Source of the DNA: Cryomorphaceae bacterium
Lineage (GTDB): Bacteria; Bacteroidota; Bacteroidia; Flavobacteriales; Schleiferiaceae
DNA: 33,109 nucleotides
Direction of reading: 5' to 3'
Assembly: GCA_024638285.1 (NCBI GenBank)
Contig: JAHEKP010000012.1
Coordinates: forward strand, 1 to 33,109
A model generated the notes under the pieces. The model saw nothing but the letters and a program-made list of their open reading frames with translations. It had not been told where the DNA came from and searched no databases. Shown piece after piece: positions 1-6,764 of the stretch. How positions within the stretch are numbered: position 1 is the first letter of the stretch; the number at the start of each line of letters is the position of its first letter. A program made the translations under genes and the position numbers.

Positions 1-137
1 GGACGGATTTCTGGCTCTTGCCATGCCCCATTTTTAAAATGACACACCAACATGTGGTCAGACATGTTACGACCAAAAGGTAGGTTTGAAAAATCTACTT
101 CGCTAATGCGACTTTTAGAGGTCAATTCAATTTTCAT
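1..137 (-). CDS. ilvE: Branched-chain amino acid aminotransferase, N-terminal fragment
   Basis: Only the first 45 codons lie in the window; the rest continues past position 1. The fragment begins MKIELTSKSRISEVDF and then carries NLPFG and SDHMLVCHFKNG, which match the N-terminal region of fold-type IV branched-chain aminotransferases common in Bacteroidota. These enzymes interconvert Leu/Ile/Val and their 2-keto acids with PLP and glutamate in the cytoplasm. The catalytic lysine and PLP-binding residues lie outside the window, so activity cannot be judged. The start ATG (137-135) sits about 20 nt downstream of a TAnnTTTG element on the same strand. It is divergent from the DUF4920 gene. The identification rests on recalled family similarity over a short stretch. 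Confidence 0.75.
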   Translation of the reverse strand, partial: MKIELTSKSRISEVDFSNLPFGRNMSDHMLVCHFKNGAWQEPEIR

Positions 138-147
138 GCGCGCTGTA

Positions 148-174
148 TTTGGGAGTACAAATGTACTAAATTTG
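148..174 (+). promoter_or_regulatory. Putative promoter for the DUF4920-cytochrome-mnmD-nudix run
   Basis: Plus-strand TAAATTTG (167-174) fits TAnnTTTG, with TTTG at 148-151 at a short 15-nt spacing. It would give a leader of roughly 65 nt before the ATG at 244. It interleaves with the divergent ilvE element, separated by a single base, and with the interrupted palindrome GTACAAATGTAC (155-166). Confidence 0.45.
158..165 (-). promoter_or_regulatory. Putative -7 promoter element for ilvE
   Basis: Minus-strand TACATTTG fits the Bacteroidota -7 consensus TAnnTTTG and lies about 20 nt before the aminotransferase start. No TTG was found at the usual spacing upstream, so only the -7 box is supported. 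Confidence 0.45.
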
Positions 175-243
175 ACAATGTAAATCAGTTGAGATGATTA
201 CCGATACATTAGGTACACCAACTTTAAAACACAAAAAAATCAC

Positions 244-756
244 ATGAAACATTTCTTTCTTGCTGCACTAGCGACAATCGGCCTAATTTCTTGTCAAAAC
301 GGAAAAAATTCAACAAATGAAACACCCGAAAATAACGTTGAGGCTACCGCATATTTAAACTTTGGCGACAGCACCTTTAGCGTTGAAAATGCCTTTACTG
401 CAGCGGAAGTAGTGCAAAACATGACGGATGACCTAGATACCGTTTGGGCCGTTGTAGCCGGCCCCATAACCCAAGTATGTACGACGAAAGGATGTTGGAT
501 GGCTACAGCTATTGATTCTAACCAGAATCTTTTCGTAGACTACGATTACGAATTTTTACTCCCAACAAACAGTCAAGGCCAAGAAATGGTTATGACCGGT
601 TTTGCTTATTGGGACAGTACTAGCGTGGCCCAATTACGTCATTATGCTGAGGATCGCGGCGCTAGCGAAGAAGAAATTGCTGCTATAACAGCCCCTGTTG
701 GAGAAGTAATGTTCAAAGCAAAAGGTGTTAAAATAGTACTGCCTGATGCTGAATAA
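244..756 (+). CDS. DUF4920 domain lipoprotein
   Basis: This is a 170-residue exported lipoprotein: a hydrophobic N-terminus ends in the lipobox LISC, making Cys17 the likely lipidated residue. The rest matches DUF4920. It has an FGD motif near residue 40, a VC-x4-CW cysteine pair (Cys79 and Cys84, within TQVCTTKGCWMA), and the late block LRHYAEDRGASEEEIAAI followed by GVKIV. Family function is not established; the invariant cysteine pair suggests metal or redox chemistry in the periplasm, which is inference. Its end overlaps the start of the next gene by 11 nt, so it is probably translationally coupled to the cytochrome-like lipoprotein. The ATG is preceded by an A-rich tract, usual for this phylum. 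Confidence 0.85.
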   Translation: MKHFFLAALATIGLISCQNGKNSTNETPENNVEATAYLNFGDSTFSVENAFTAAEVVQNMTDDLDTVWAVVAGPITQVCTTKGCWMATAIDSNQNLFVDYDYEFLLPTNSQGQEMVMTGFAYWDSTSVAQLRHYAEDRGASEEEIAAITAPVGEVMFKAKGVKIVLPDAE

Positions 757-1192
757 ATTATTCTTTTTGGCCGTCGCTATTTCCGTCAGCTTTTATTCGT
801 GCGATACCGCTGAAGAGTCGTCTTCGACGGTAAAAAAAAGTACATGGTCGCCAAAAATGGATGAGCCTAGTGAATTGGCACAAATCATGCGTGACCTTCA
901 TGAGGAAGGTTTACAGCGTAAAGCATCACTTGAAAAAGGGGAGCTTTTCTCGGGAAGCGTTGACAATCTGCTAAAAATGATTGCCGCTACACCCACAGAG
1001 CCACACATGAAAGGGCCTGCTTTTGAACCGCATGCAATGGCCTTTAACGCCAGTTATGGTGCGATTCAATCGGCCAGTACTGTGGCCCAACAGATTGAGG
1101 CTCACAACAATCTTGTGAAATCTTGTGTGGCGTGCCATACTAATTTTTGCCAGGGGCCCATTTCACGAATTGAATTGCTTTATATCCATTGA
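746..1192 (+). CDS. c-type cytochrome lipoprotein with C-terminal heme motif
   Basis: This is a 148-residue protein with a signal peptide and probable lipobox (YSC, Cys19). A single heme-c attachment motif CVACH lies at residues 127-131, followed by TNFCQGPISRI. A CxxCH close to the C-terminus resembles the cytochrome c' arrangement rather than small class I cytochromes, whose motif is near the N-terminus. Candidate sixth-ligand or pocket residues include histidines at 87 and 96 and methionines nearby. It overlaps the DUF4920 gene by 11 nt and the next gene by 1 nt (TGATG). It likely acts in periplasmic electron transfer or gas/redox sensing; the specific role is unknown. Confidence 0.75.
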   Translation: MLNKLFFLAVAISVSFYSCDTAEESSSTVKKSTWSPKMDEPSELAQIMRDLHEEGLQRKASLEKGELFSGSVDNLLKMIAATPTEPHMKGPAFEPHAMAFNASYGAIQSASTVAQQIEAHNNLVKSCVACHTNFCQGPISRIELLYIH

Positions 1193-1845
1193 TGTCAATA
1201 GCTGGTGAACGTCATATAACGACTTCGAGCGACGGTAGTACAACCATCTGGGTACCTGGACTCGACGAGCATTACCATAGTATCCATGGCGCGCGAACGG
1301 AAAGTCTACACGTTTTTATTGAAGCTGGACTCAAAGCAACATCTGCTCATCCAGTTCGTATTTTAGAAGTAGGACTCGGTACTGCCTTGAATGCGCAACT
1401 CACCTTTGAAACCGGCAAAGATTTAGGAGTGGACATACATTACCACGCAATTGAGAAATTCCCCATCACTGAAGAAGAAGCTTCAGCCTTGGGTGAAGCC
1501 GGTATGAAAGGAGCACTTCCCTTCTTGTTAGCAACGCACAATGTTCCCTTGAAATTCGGAAACTCCTCATTTACATTACTTGTAGAGGACCTACGAACGT
1601 TCACTGCTAAAAACGGCAGCTATGACCTCATTTACTTTGATGCTTTTGCTCCCAGCGCTCAACCCGAACTTTGGTCAGATGAAGTTTTTAAAAACATGTA
1701 CCGCCTGCTTGCTAAGGGCGGTATACTCACCACCTATTGCGCGAAAGGTGTTGTTAAACGATCAATGAAAGCAGCCGGATTTGAAGTGGAAGCGCTGCCT
1801 GGTCCACCACGTAAGCGAGAAATGACACGCGCATGGAAACGGTAA
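1192..1845 (+). CDS. mnmD: tRNA 5-methylaminomethyl-2-thiouridine methyltransferase MnmD
   Basis: This is a SAM-dependent methyltransferase of the DUF752/MnmD family that methylates nm5(s2)U34 to mnm5(s2)U34 in tRNAs. Key marks are the SAM-binding loop EVGLGTALNA (around residues 60-69) and the active-site block DLIYFDAFAPSAQPELW, typical of the MnmC methyltransferase domain. At 217 residues it is a stand-alone methyltransferase without the FAD oxidoreductase domain of E. coli MnmC. It would therefore act on nm5U formed directly by the MnmE/MnmG ammonium pathway. I chose the ATG at 1192, overlapping the previous stop as TGATG, over an in-frame TTG one codon upstream. The 3' end overlaps the following Nudix gene by 13 nt. 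Confidence 0.9.
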   Translation: MSIAGERHITTSSDGSTTIWVPGLDEHYHSIHGARTESLHVFIEAGLKATSAHPVRILEVGLGTALNAQLTFETGKDLGVDIHYHAIEKFPITEEEASALGEAGMKGALPFLLATHNVPLKFGNSSFTLLVEDLRTFTAKNGSYDLIYFDAFAPSAQPELWSDEVFKNMYRLLAKGGILTTYCAKGVVKRSMKAAGFEVEALPGPPRKREMTRAWKR

Positions 1846-2282
1846 AAGCCATAAAATTCACCGCACGTTGTTACGCGCTTATTGTAAGTGATACCGGTAG
1901 ACTTTTGGTCATGAAGGAACGCTGGCGTGGAGTAGATTTAAACAAACTTCCCGGAGGTGGACTGGAATTGGGCGAAGGATTGTTAGAGTGTCTTAATAGA
2001 GAACTGAGAGAGGAGTTCGCTCATTTCGAACCTTGCCAATGGTCTCATTTACATACCCCTACTCATTTTTTTACCTCGCAATTTCGTCCGGACGAACAAT
2101 TACTTTTAAACTATTTCAAGGCTGTAGCTCCAGTTAACGAACAACGCTGGACATTGAATCCTGATGAATCGGAAAATTTGCTAGGAATTGAATGGCTTTC
2201 TATGAGAAAGGAAAACAGAAATTGGTTCACATTAGAGAGTGATCGTGATGCCTTTGACAAATTAGTAGCGCTTTACACTTAA
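1833..2282 (+). CDS. Nudix hydrolase
   Basis: This is a 149-residue Nudix-fold pyrophosphohydrolase. The Nudix box covers residues about 42-64 (GGLELGEGLLECLNREL followed by REEFAHF). It keeps the metal-binding REx2EE core, but the usual glycine near the end of the box (EExG) is alanine. Substrate cannot be predicted; candidates are oxidised nucleotides, nucleoside diphosphate derivatives or ADP-ribose. It starts 13 nt inside the end of mnmD, so it is co-expressed with that gene. Its stop interlocks with the stop of the convergent gene in a shared TTAA (2279-2282), which leaves no room for a dedicated terminator. Confidence 0.8.
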   Translation: METVKAIKFTARCYALIVSDTGRLLVMKERWRGVDLNKLPGGGLELGEGLLECLNRELREEFAHFEPCQWSHLHTPTHFFTSQFRPDEQLLLNYFKAVAPVNEQRWTLNPDESENLLGIEWLSMRKENRNWFTLESDRDAFDKLVALYT

Positions 2283-2845
2283 CCCAATCTGCGCTGCACC
2301 ACAGCAGCAATCTGAGCGTACAATTGTTGTGGTGTTTTGGTACGCCAATTCAATGCGTCTAATGTTCCCCCTAATACAAAATACATGTCAAGGCCATAGC
2401 TCGATAATTCATCCAGTACGTGGGCCCTTAAATTTAGAAAGGCCATCCAACCGTCGGGCACCTCCTCCAACCATTCGTCGTAATAATCGGCTTCGTCTGC
2501 GTGAAAATTTAAAATATTCTCACCAACGAGAATGAATTTATCGATACCAACAGGCAGCATCTCATCAATCAAATCACGCTTCACACGCATGATATCATTA
2601 TGTACCGCATCATTCCACTCACCGAAAAATTCAATAACCGCGTAACCCACGGCATAATCCACATAAAGGATTTTCAGGTAAAGTGTTTCACAACCTATGC
2701 TGTCCCATTGCGGATGTATGACATGATCAAAAATCCGATCAGTGAAATGCACTTCACTGTTGAAGTAACCGTACAGCGGACTTTGCGGATCTTCACTCGC
2801 TTGATACAAATGGCGCCAATTATAATACGGTTCTATCGTGTGCAC
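2279..2845 (-). CDS. Conserved hypothetical protein, probably Bacteroidota-specific
   Basis: I cannot assign a function. The 188-residue product has no signal peptide or membrane segment and is acidic and rich in aromatic residues. Notable blocks are the N-terminal MHTIEPYYNWRHLYQASED, then FDHVIHPQWD, TLYLKILYVDY, FFGEWNDAVHNDI, DKFILVGENILNFH and a tyrosine/tryptophan stretch DEADYYDEWLEE. It is convergent with the Nudix gene (4-nt overlap) and divergent from the TIGR01777 gene. The dense invariant-looking aromatic and acidic blocks suggest a structured cytoplasmic protein. I recall similar proteins in other Flavobacteriia without a named function. The start ATG at 2845-2843 is the first in frame. 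Confidence 0.75.
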   Translation of the reverse strand: MHTIEPYYNWRHLYQASEDPQSPLYGYFNSEVHFTDRIFDHVIHPQWDSIGCETLYLKILYVDYAVGYAVIEFFGEWNDAVHNDIMRVKRDLIDEMLPVGIDKFILVGENILNFHADEADYYDEWLEEVPDGWMAFLNLRAHVLDELSSYGLDMYFVLGGTLDALNWRTKTPQQLYAQIAAVVQRRLG

Positions 2846-2919
2846 TGAAAAAAAATTAGTGAATGTATACCTAACAAAATTGGCGCAACATTGTTAGCTT
2901 TCCAACAGAAAATAACCCC

Positions 2920-3825
2920 ATGGCTGTATTTACCATTACCGGTGCCACCGGATCTGTAGGCAGAGCTATCGTACAAGCGCTTCAGAGTCAATCGCATGAG
3001 ATACGCGTGCTCAGTACACGTACATCTGTACAGATAAAAGGCGCATCCACATTTTACTGGAATCCCGCTACCAATGAACTCGATCCGGACGCCTTGATTG
3101 GCGCAGATTACCTCATCCACCTTGCAGGCGCCACAGTAAGTAAGCGTTGGACTCCTGCGTACAAAAAACTAATTATGGACAGCCGTATTGACGGCACACA
3201 ACTTTTGCTCAGTGCGACGAATCGTTTAAAAACGCCACTTAAGGCAGTCATTAGCGCCTCCGCTATAGGTTACTACGGGAGTGATTTTGAACGTTTAAAG
3301 AAGGAAGAAGATGCACCTGCTGATGACTATCTCGCAGCAGTAACGAAAACGTGGGAATCGTACACTAGAAAATTTGAATCCCCACAAACACGGAGTATAC
3401 AGCTGCGCATAGGTATCGTGTTAGATCGCGGTGCCGGGGTCCTGGGTCAATTAGAACCGCTTGTGAAATTTGGACTTGCAGCACCACTGGGCTCCGGCAA
3501 ACAATGGAGTAGTTGGATTCACGTTGAAGACCTGGCCAGGATGTTTGTCTATGCTGCAACCCAATCTTTAGCCAGCGGTGCCTACAATGCAGTGGCTCCG
3601 ACGCCAGTAACAAACACCGAGCTTACAAAAAGTCTGTGTAAGGTAAAGAAGCGTCCAATGATTCCTATTAGCGTGCCTTCTTTTGTACTCAAAGCGATGC
3701 TCGGTCAGATGGCAACGCTTGCTTTAATGAGTCAGAAAGTCAGTGCAGAAAAAATAGTAGCTGCGGGCTTTTCTTTTAAATACGAATCAATAGAAAAAGC
3801 TTTTAATGCCATTTATAAGCATTAA
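2920..3825 (+). CDS. TIGR01777 family NAD(P)-binding epimerase-like protein (YfcH/SulA-like)
   Basis: This is a 301-residue extended SDR protein. The nucleotide-binding glycine motif GATGSVG is at residues 8-14, followed by the family blocks IHLAGATVSKRW and SASAIGYYGS (with the YxxxK-region tyrosine replaced in the usual way for this family) and the C-terminal region found in TIGR01777. Homologs are called cell division inhibitor SulA by old annotation, but this is unrelated to the LexA-regulated SulA; the true substrate is unknown. It is a single gene with a rho-independent-like hairpin directly downstream (3830-3851). A weak TAGCTTTC (7 of 8 to TAnnTTTG) lies in the 74-bp gap upstream. Start chosen at ATG 2920. 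Confidence 0.88.
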   Translation: MAVFTITGATGSVGRAIVQALQSQSHEIRVLSTRTSVQIKGASTFYWNPATNELDPDALIGADYLIHLAGATVSKRWTPAYKKLIMDSRIDGTQLLLSATNRLKTPLKAVISASAIGYYGSDFERLKKEEDAPADDYLAAVTKTWESYTRKFESPQTRSIQLRIGIVLDRGAGVLGQLEPLVKFGLAAPLGSGKQWSSWIHVEDLARMFVYAATQSLASGAYNAVAPTPVTNTELTKSLCKVKKRPMIPISVPSFVLKAMLGQMATLALMSQKVSAEKIVAAGFSFKYESIEKAFNAIYKH

Positions 3826-3860
3826 AAAACCCCGACCTTTTCAGGACGGGGCTTGCTTTG
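3826..3860. terminator. Bidirectional hairpin terminator between TIGR01777 and yceI genes
   Basis: Stem arms CCCCGACC (3830-3837) and GGACGGGG (3844-3851) pair with one A-A mismatch. A run of A precedes the stem and a weak T-rich stretch follows. It sits between two convergent stops, so it may serve both strands. Confidence 0.7.
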
Positions 3861-3878
3861 AACTACATTAGGGATAGT

Positions 3879-4544
3879 TTAAGCATTCGTTGCTCTTAAG
3901 CTGATTGTTAATTCGATGCTGTGATCGATCAAATCTTCTTTCAACGTCTCAGCAATTGTTGCATCCTCACTATCATGGAATTTAACGCCCCATTTCGTGC
4001 GGTCAATTGCGAAGGTCGGCGCATTGAAAATCACTGCACCTTCTTCCATTGTTACATTAGCAGGGAATTCAATACTGTTAGTCGTACCACGAATCGTTAG
4101 GTTACCACGAACGAGAACTTCTGAAGCGTCCGCTGCGCTAGTCATCACCTCAACAATTTCAAATACTGCTGTAGGAAAGCTATCTACGTAAAAGAAATCA
4201 GGTGAATTTAAGTGACCTACAAGGTAACCGCGCTTGCCTTCGTCCTCAATATCTTCATTACTGATTGACGTCATATCGATGGTAAATGAACCACCTACGA
4301 TTTGCCCATCCGCTACTGCGAAAGTACCTGATTGTACACCGATTGTACCGTAATGCTCTGAAGCCACATAGGTTTTAAATCCGCGCCACTTTAGGTAGGC
4401 ACCTTCGGCTACTGAGTATTCTGTTGCATCAGCAACTGCATTTACTTCTTGAGCATCTCCTGTTACAGCTTCATCAGCTTTAGATCCACTAGAACAACTT
4501 ACTGCTAGGATAGCTGCAGCTGCTAGAATTGCAATTTTTTTCAT
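3879..4544 (-). CDS. YceI family lipoprotein
   Basis: This is a 221-residue protein with a signal peptide ending in AVSC (Cys17 likely lipidated) and a YceI-like domain. YceI domains form a lipocalin-like beta-barrel that binds polyisoprenoid or other amphiphilic ligands in the periplasm. Domain marks are YLKWRGFKTYVASEHYGTI, GSFTIDMTSI, a conserved HLNSPDFFYVDSFPTAVFEI block and LTIRGTTNSIEFPANV. The N-terminal 35 or so residues after the cysteine are a low-complexity acidic/alanine linker. It is monocistronic, with a -7 element (TAACTTTG) and a perfect 12-bp palindrome upstream. Its ligand cannot be inferred here. Confidence 0.9.
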   Translation of the reverse strand: MKKIAILAAAAILAVSCSSGSKADEAVTGDAQEVNAVADATEYSVAEGAYLKWRGFKTYVASEHYGTIGVQSGTFAVADGQIVGGSFTIDMTSISNEDIEDEGKRGYLVGHLNSPDFFYVDSFPTAVFEIVEVMTSAADASEVLVRGNLTIRGTTNSIEFPANVTMEEGAVIFNAPTFAIDRTKWGVKFHDSEDATIAETLKEDLIDHSIELTISLRATNA

Positions 4545-4565
4545 TTTAAACTATTATTTAGGTTT

Positions 4566-4573
4566 CAAAGTTA
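4566..4573 (-). promoter_or_regulatory. Putative -7 promoter element for yceI gene
   Basis: Minus-strand TAACTTTG is an exact TAnnTTTG match ending 21 nt before the ATG at 4544. The nearest TTG upstream is 26 nt away, inside the palindrome at 4591-4602, a longer spacing than usual. Confidence 0.5.
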
Positions 4574-4590
4574 ACGCAGAACTGCCTTAA

Positions 4591-4602
4591 TTGTTTAAAC
4601 AA
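4591..4602. promoter_or_regulatory. Perfect 12-bp palindrome upstream of yceI gene, possible operator
   Basis: TTGTTTAAACAA is its own reverse complement and lies in the -33 region of the yceI promoter, about 18 nt upstream of the -7 box. It could bind a dimeric regulator. It is AT-rich, so chance is possible. Confidence 0.3.
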
Positions 4603-4640
4603 CTATCTAAATATTTTTTACACATCAAGTGCTATGCTAT

Positions 4641-5810
4641 CTAGGAAAAGTGATTTTTACGCAGGCGAATGGCCAAAATACTAACGATCAACGTAATGGT
4701 CCCTGCCAACAAGTAGGGATAGGTATAATGAAAGCCATAGGCTGCTCCACCAACAGCCGGACCTATAACCCGTGCTAATGAACCAACACTCTGGTTGGTA
4801 CCTAAAATTTTGCCTTGGGCATCCTTAGGTGCAAAACTGCTCAGTAATGAACTCACCGTAGGTGTCAGAAGTGCATTTCCTAAAGACAGTAAGGTTAAAC
4901 AAAACAGTTCAAGACCAAATAAATCGGTCGGCACAAAGGGCATACCAAAGAGTCCCAGAGCCACTAACACAGTACCGAAAACAAGCAGATTTCGCTCCCC
5001 AAACCAGGCATTGAATTTCCCTATAAGTCCGCCTTGAATGATCACCGCCAATAAACCAATATAAGCGAATGTATAACCGATGTGCATTTCTGATAAACCG
5101 AAGTGCTCCGCCCACAGAAGCGTTGATGTGATTTGCATCATACTGAACCCAAGGATGTAAACAAAGTTTATGGTAAACAGTGCACTCACCTCTGGTGTAG
5201 ATTTGAAGCGGACAATGTCTTTGAATGGGTTCGGAAATAATTGGCTCTGTGTGGATTTCTCCTTCAAGGTTTCACCTAAGAAGAACCAAGCTAAAATGAA
5301 GTTCAAACCGCTTAAACTGGCTGCGAAATAACCCACTCCGGCCACGCCGAAGTATTCATTTAAAATCCCCCCTAAAGAAGGACCAAAGATAAAACCTAAG
5401 CCGAAGGCAGCGCCAATGATACCAAATGCCTTCGTCCGGTTCTCTTGAGGTACGACATCACTAATATAGGCTTGTGCGACACTCAAGTTCGCCGCCCCAA
5501 ATCCTTTCATGAGACGTGTCACAAACAGGAGCCACAGTACAGTTGCATTCGCAAATAGTATATAGGCTACCATCATGATTAAAATACTCGTAAGCATTAC
5601 AGGGCGTCGTCCGTAACGATCGCTCAATCCGCCCCAAAAGCTAGCGAACAAAAACTGCATGATACTAAACGAGGTTCCTAACAACCCAACCATAGCATCC
5701 GTTGCCCCCAGATCTTTTGCATAGATGGGTAAGATGGGGATGATTAGTCCAAATCCCATCAGGTCTAAGAAGATGGTTAAAAAGAGAACCGCTAAAGCTT
5801 TATTTTTCAT
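4641..5810 (-). CDS. TetA-like MFS transporter (drug:H+ antiporter 1 family)
   Basis: This is a 389-residue, 12-TM major facilitator protein. The motif A loop between TM2 and TM3 reads GGLSDRYGRRPVM (near residues 60-72). The N-terminus (FLDLMGFGLIIPILP) and motif C-like GAAFGLGFIFGPSLGGIL match TCR/Tet family proton-coupled efflux pumps. Many chromosomal homologs in Bacteroidota have no demonstrated tetracycline phenotype, so substrate is open. It is the last gene of the minus-strand operon starting at 11174, and its start overlaps the end of the RNase Z gene by 11 nt. No strong hairpin follows its stop in the 96-bp gap to the yceI start. Confidence 0.87.
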   Translation of the reverse strand: MKNKALAVLFLTIFLDLMGFGLIIPILPIYAKDLGATDAMVGLLGTSFSIMQFLFASFWGGLSDRYGRRPVMLTSILIMMVAYILFANATVLWLLFVTRLMKGFGAANLSVAQAYISDVVPQENRTKAFGIIGAAFGLGFIFGPSLGGILNEYFGVAGVGYFAASLSGLNFILAWFFLGETLKEKSTQSQLFPNPFKDIVRFKSTPEVSALFTINFVYILGFSMMQITSTLLWAEHFGLSEMHIGYTFAYIGLLAVIIQGGLIGKFNAWFGERNLLVFGTVLVALGLFGMPFVPTDLFGLELFCLTLLSLGNALLTPTVSSLLSSFAPKDAQGKILGTNQSVGSLARVIGPAVGGAAYGFHYTYPYLLAGTITLIVSILAIRLRKNHFS

Positions 5811-6762
5811 TCTTTTCGGGCGCTAGAGATTCCACTTTAATTCCGCTGTGCTTAATGCTGTACTGATACAATTCACGCGCCGCATAGACTTTCGAAAATA
5901 CCACCTTAGCCTCCTCCTCAAATTTCAGCTTATCTGTATAACGCGCACTGAAGTGACCTATGAGCAAATGTTTGGCACCCGCCTCTTTTGCCACCGTCGC
6001 TGCTTGTGCAGCAGTACTGTGCATGGTTTGTTTAGCTCGTGCTTTTTTATCCTCACAAAAGGTGCTTTCATGATAAAGTACATCCACCCCTTTGACATAA
6101 CCAGCCGTATCTTTTGTATACATGGTGTCTGAAGCGAATGCATACGACAAAGGCTGAGGGGGGTCCAGTGTCAGTTCGTCATTTGGGATTTCCTTTCCTT
6201 CCTCACTGGTCCAATTTTTTCCCTCCTTAATCCAATGATAGTCGCACACAGGGATTCCATAGGCATCTGCAACGGCCTTATTCAAAGTACGTTTTAACGA
6301 TTTTTCTTTAAATAGAAAGCCGGTTGTTGCTATTCTATGCTTTAATGGAAAGCTAGAGATGGTATATGAATCTGTTTCAACCAATACTTGAGGCACCTTG
6401 TGTTGTGTAACTACAAAATGCATGGGGTACGACGTAAAGGTGCCGGCTGCCCGAAATTGAGTCAGAATGATATCTTTCAATTTAGGAGGTCCGTAGATGG
6501 TCAATGGCGCAGTACGTCCTAACAAATGAAAGGTACTTAAAAGTCCTACCAACCCAAAAAAATGATCCCCATGGAGATGAGAAATGAAGATATGATTGAT
6601 TCTAGAAAACTTTGTCTTTGCTCTGCGAAGTTGCTTTTGAGTACCCTCTCCACAATCAATCAAGAAATAATGCTCGCGCATTTTTAACAACTGCGCAGTG
6701 GTATACTGATTTGATGTTGGCGTTGCACTTGCTGCCCCTAAAATGATCAAATCAAGCCCCAT
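5800..6762 (-). CDS. rnz: Ribonuclease Z
   Basis: This is a 320-residue metallo-beta-lactamase-fold endonuclease that removes 3' trailers from tRNA precursors. The zinc motif HxHxDH is at residues about 62-67 (SHLHGDHFFGL). Further metal-binding blocks follow: FASDTMYT, YHESTF and LLIGHFSARY near the C-terminus. The length agrees with the short bacterial RNase Z form (about 310 residues). The insertion holding the GIPVCDYHWIKEGKN region matches the substrate-binding part of the family. It is separated from pyrB by only 2 nt and overlaps the MFS gene by 11 nt, so it belongs to the same transcript. Confidence 0.93.
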   Translation of the reverse strand: MGLDLIILGAASATPTSNQYTTAQLLKMREHYFLIDCGEGTQKQLRRAKTKFSRINHIFISHLHGDHFFGLVGLLSTFHLLGRTAPLTIYGPPKLKDIILTQFRAAGTFTSYPMHFVVTQHKVPQVLVETDSYTISSFPLKHRIATTGFLFKEKSLKRTLNKAVADAYGIPVCDYHWIKEGKNWTSEEGKEIPNDELTLDPPQPLSYAFASDTMYTKDTAGYVKGVDVLYHESTFCEDKKARAKQTMHSTAAQAATVAKEAGAKHLLIGHFSARYTDKLKFEEEAKVVFSKVYAARELYQYSIKHSGIKVESLAPEKNEK

Positions 6763-6764
6763 AT

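Noticed and set aside
2833-3120. 95-codon minus-strand open frame
   Set aside because: It overlaps the intergenic promoter region and the Rossmann motif of the TIGR01777 gene on the other strand.
4641-5810. Acquired tetracycline resistance gene
   Set aside because: The protein is TetA-like, but there are no mobile elements, no tetR-like regulator, and it is the last gene of a housekeeping operon, as in many Bacteroidota chromosomes.
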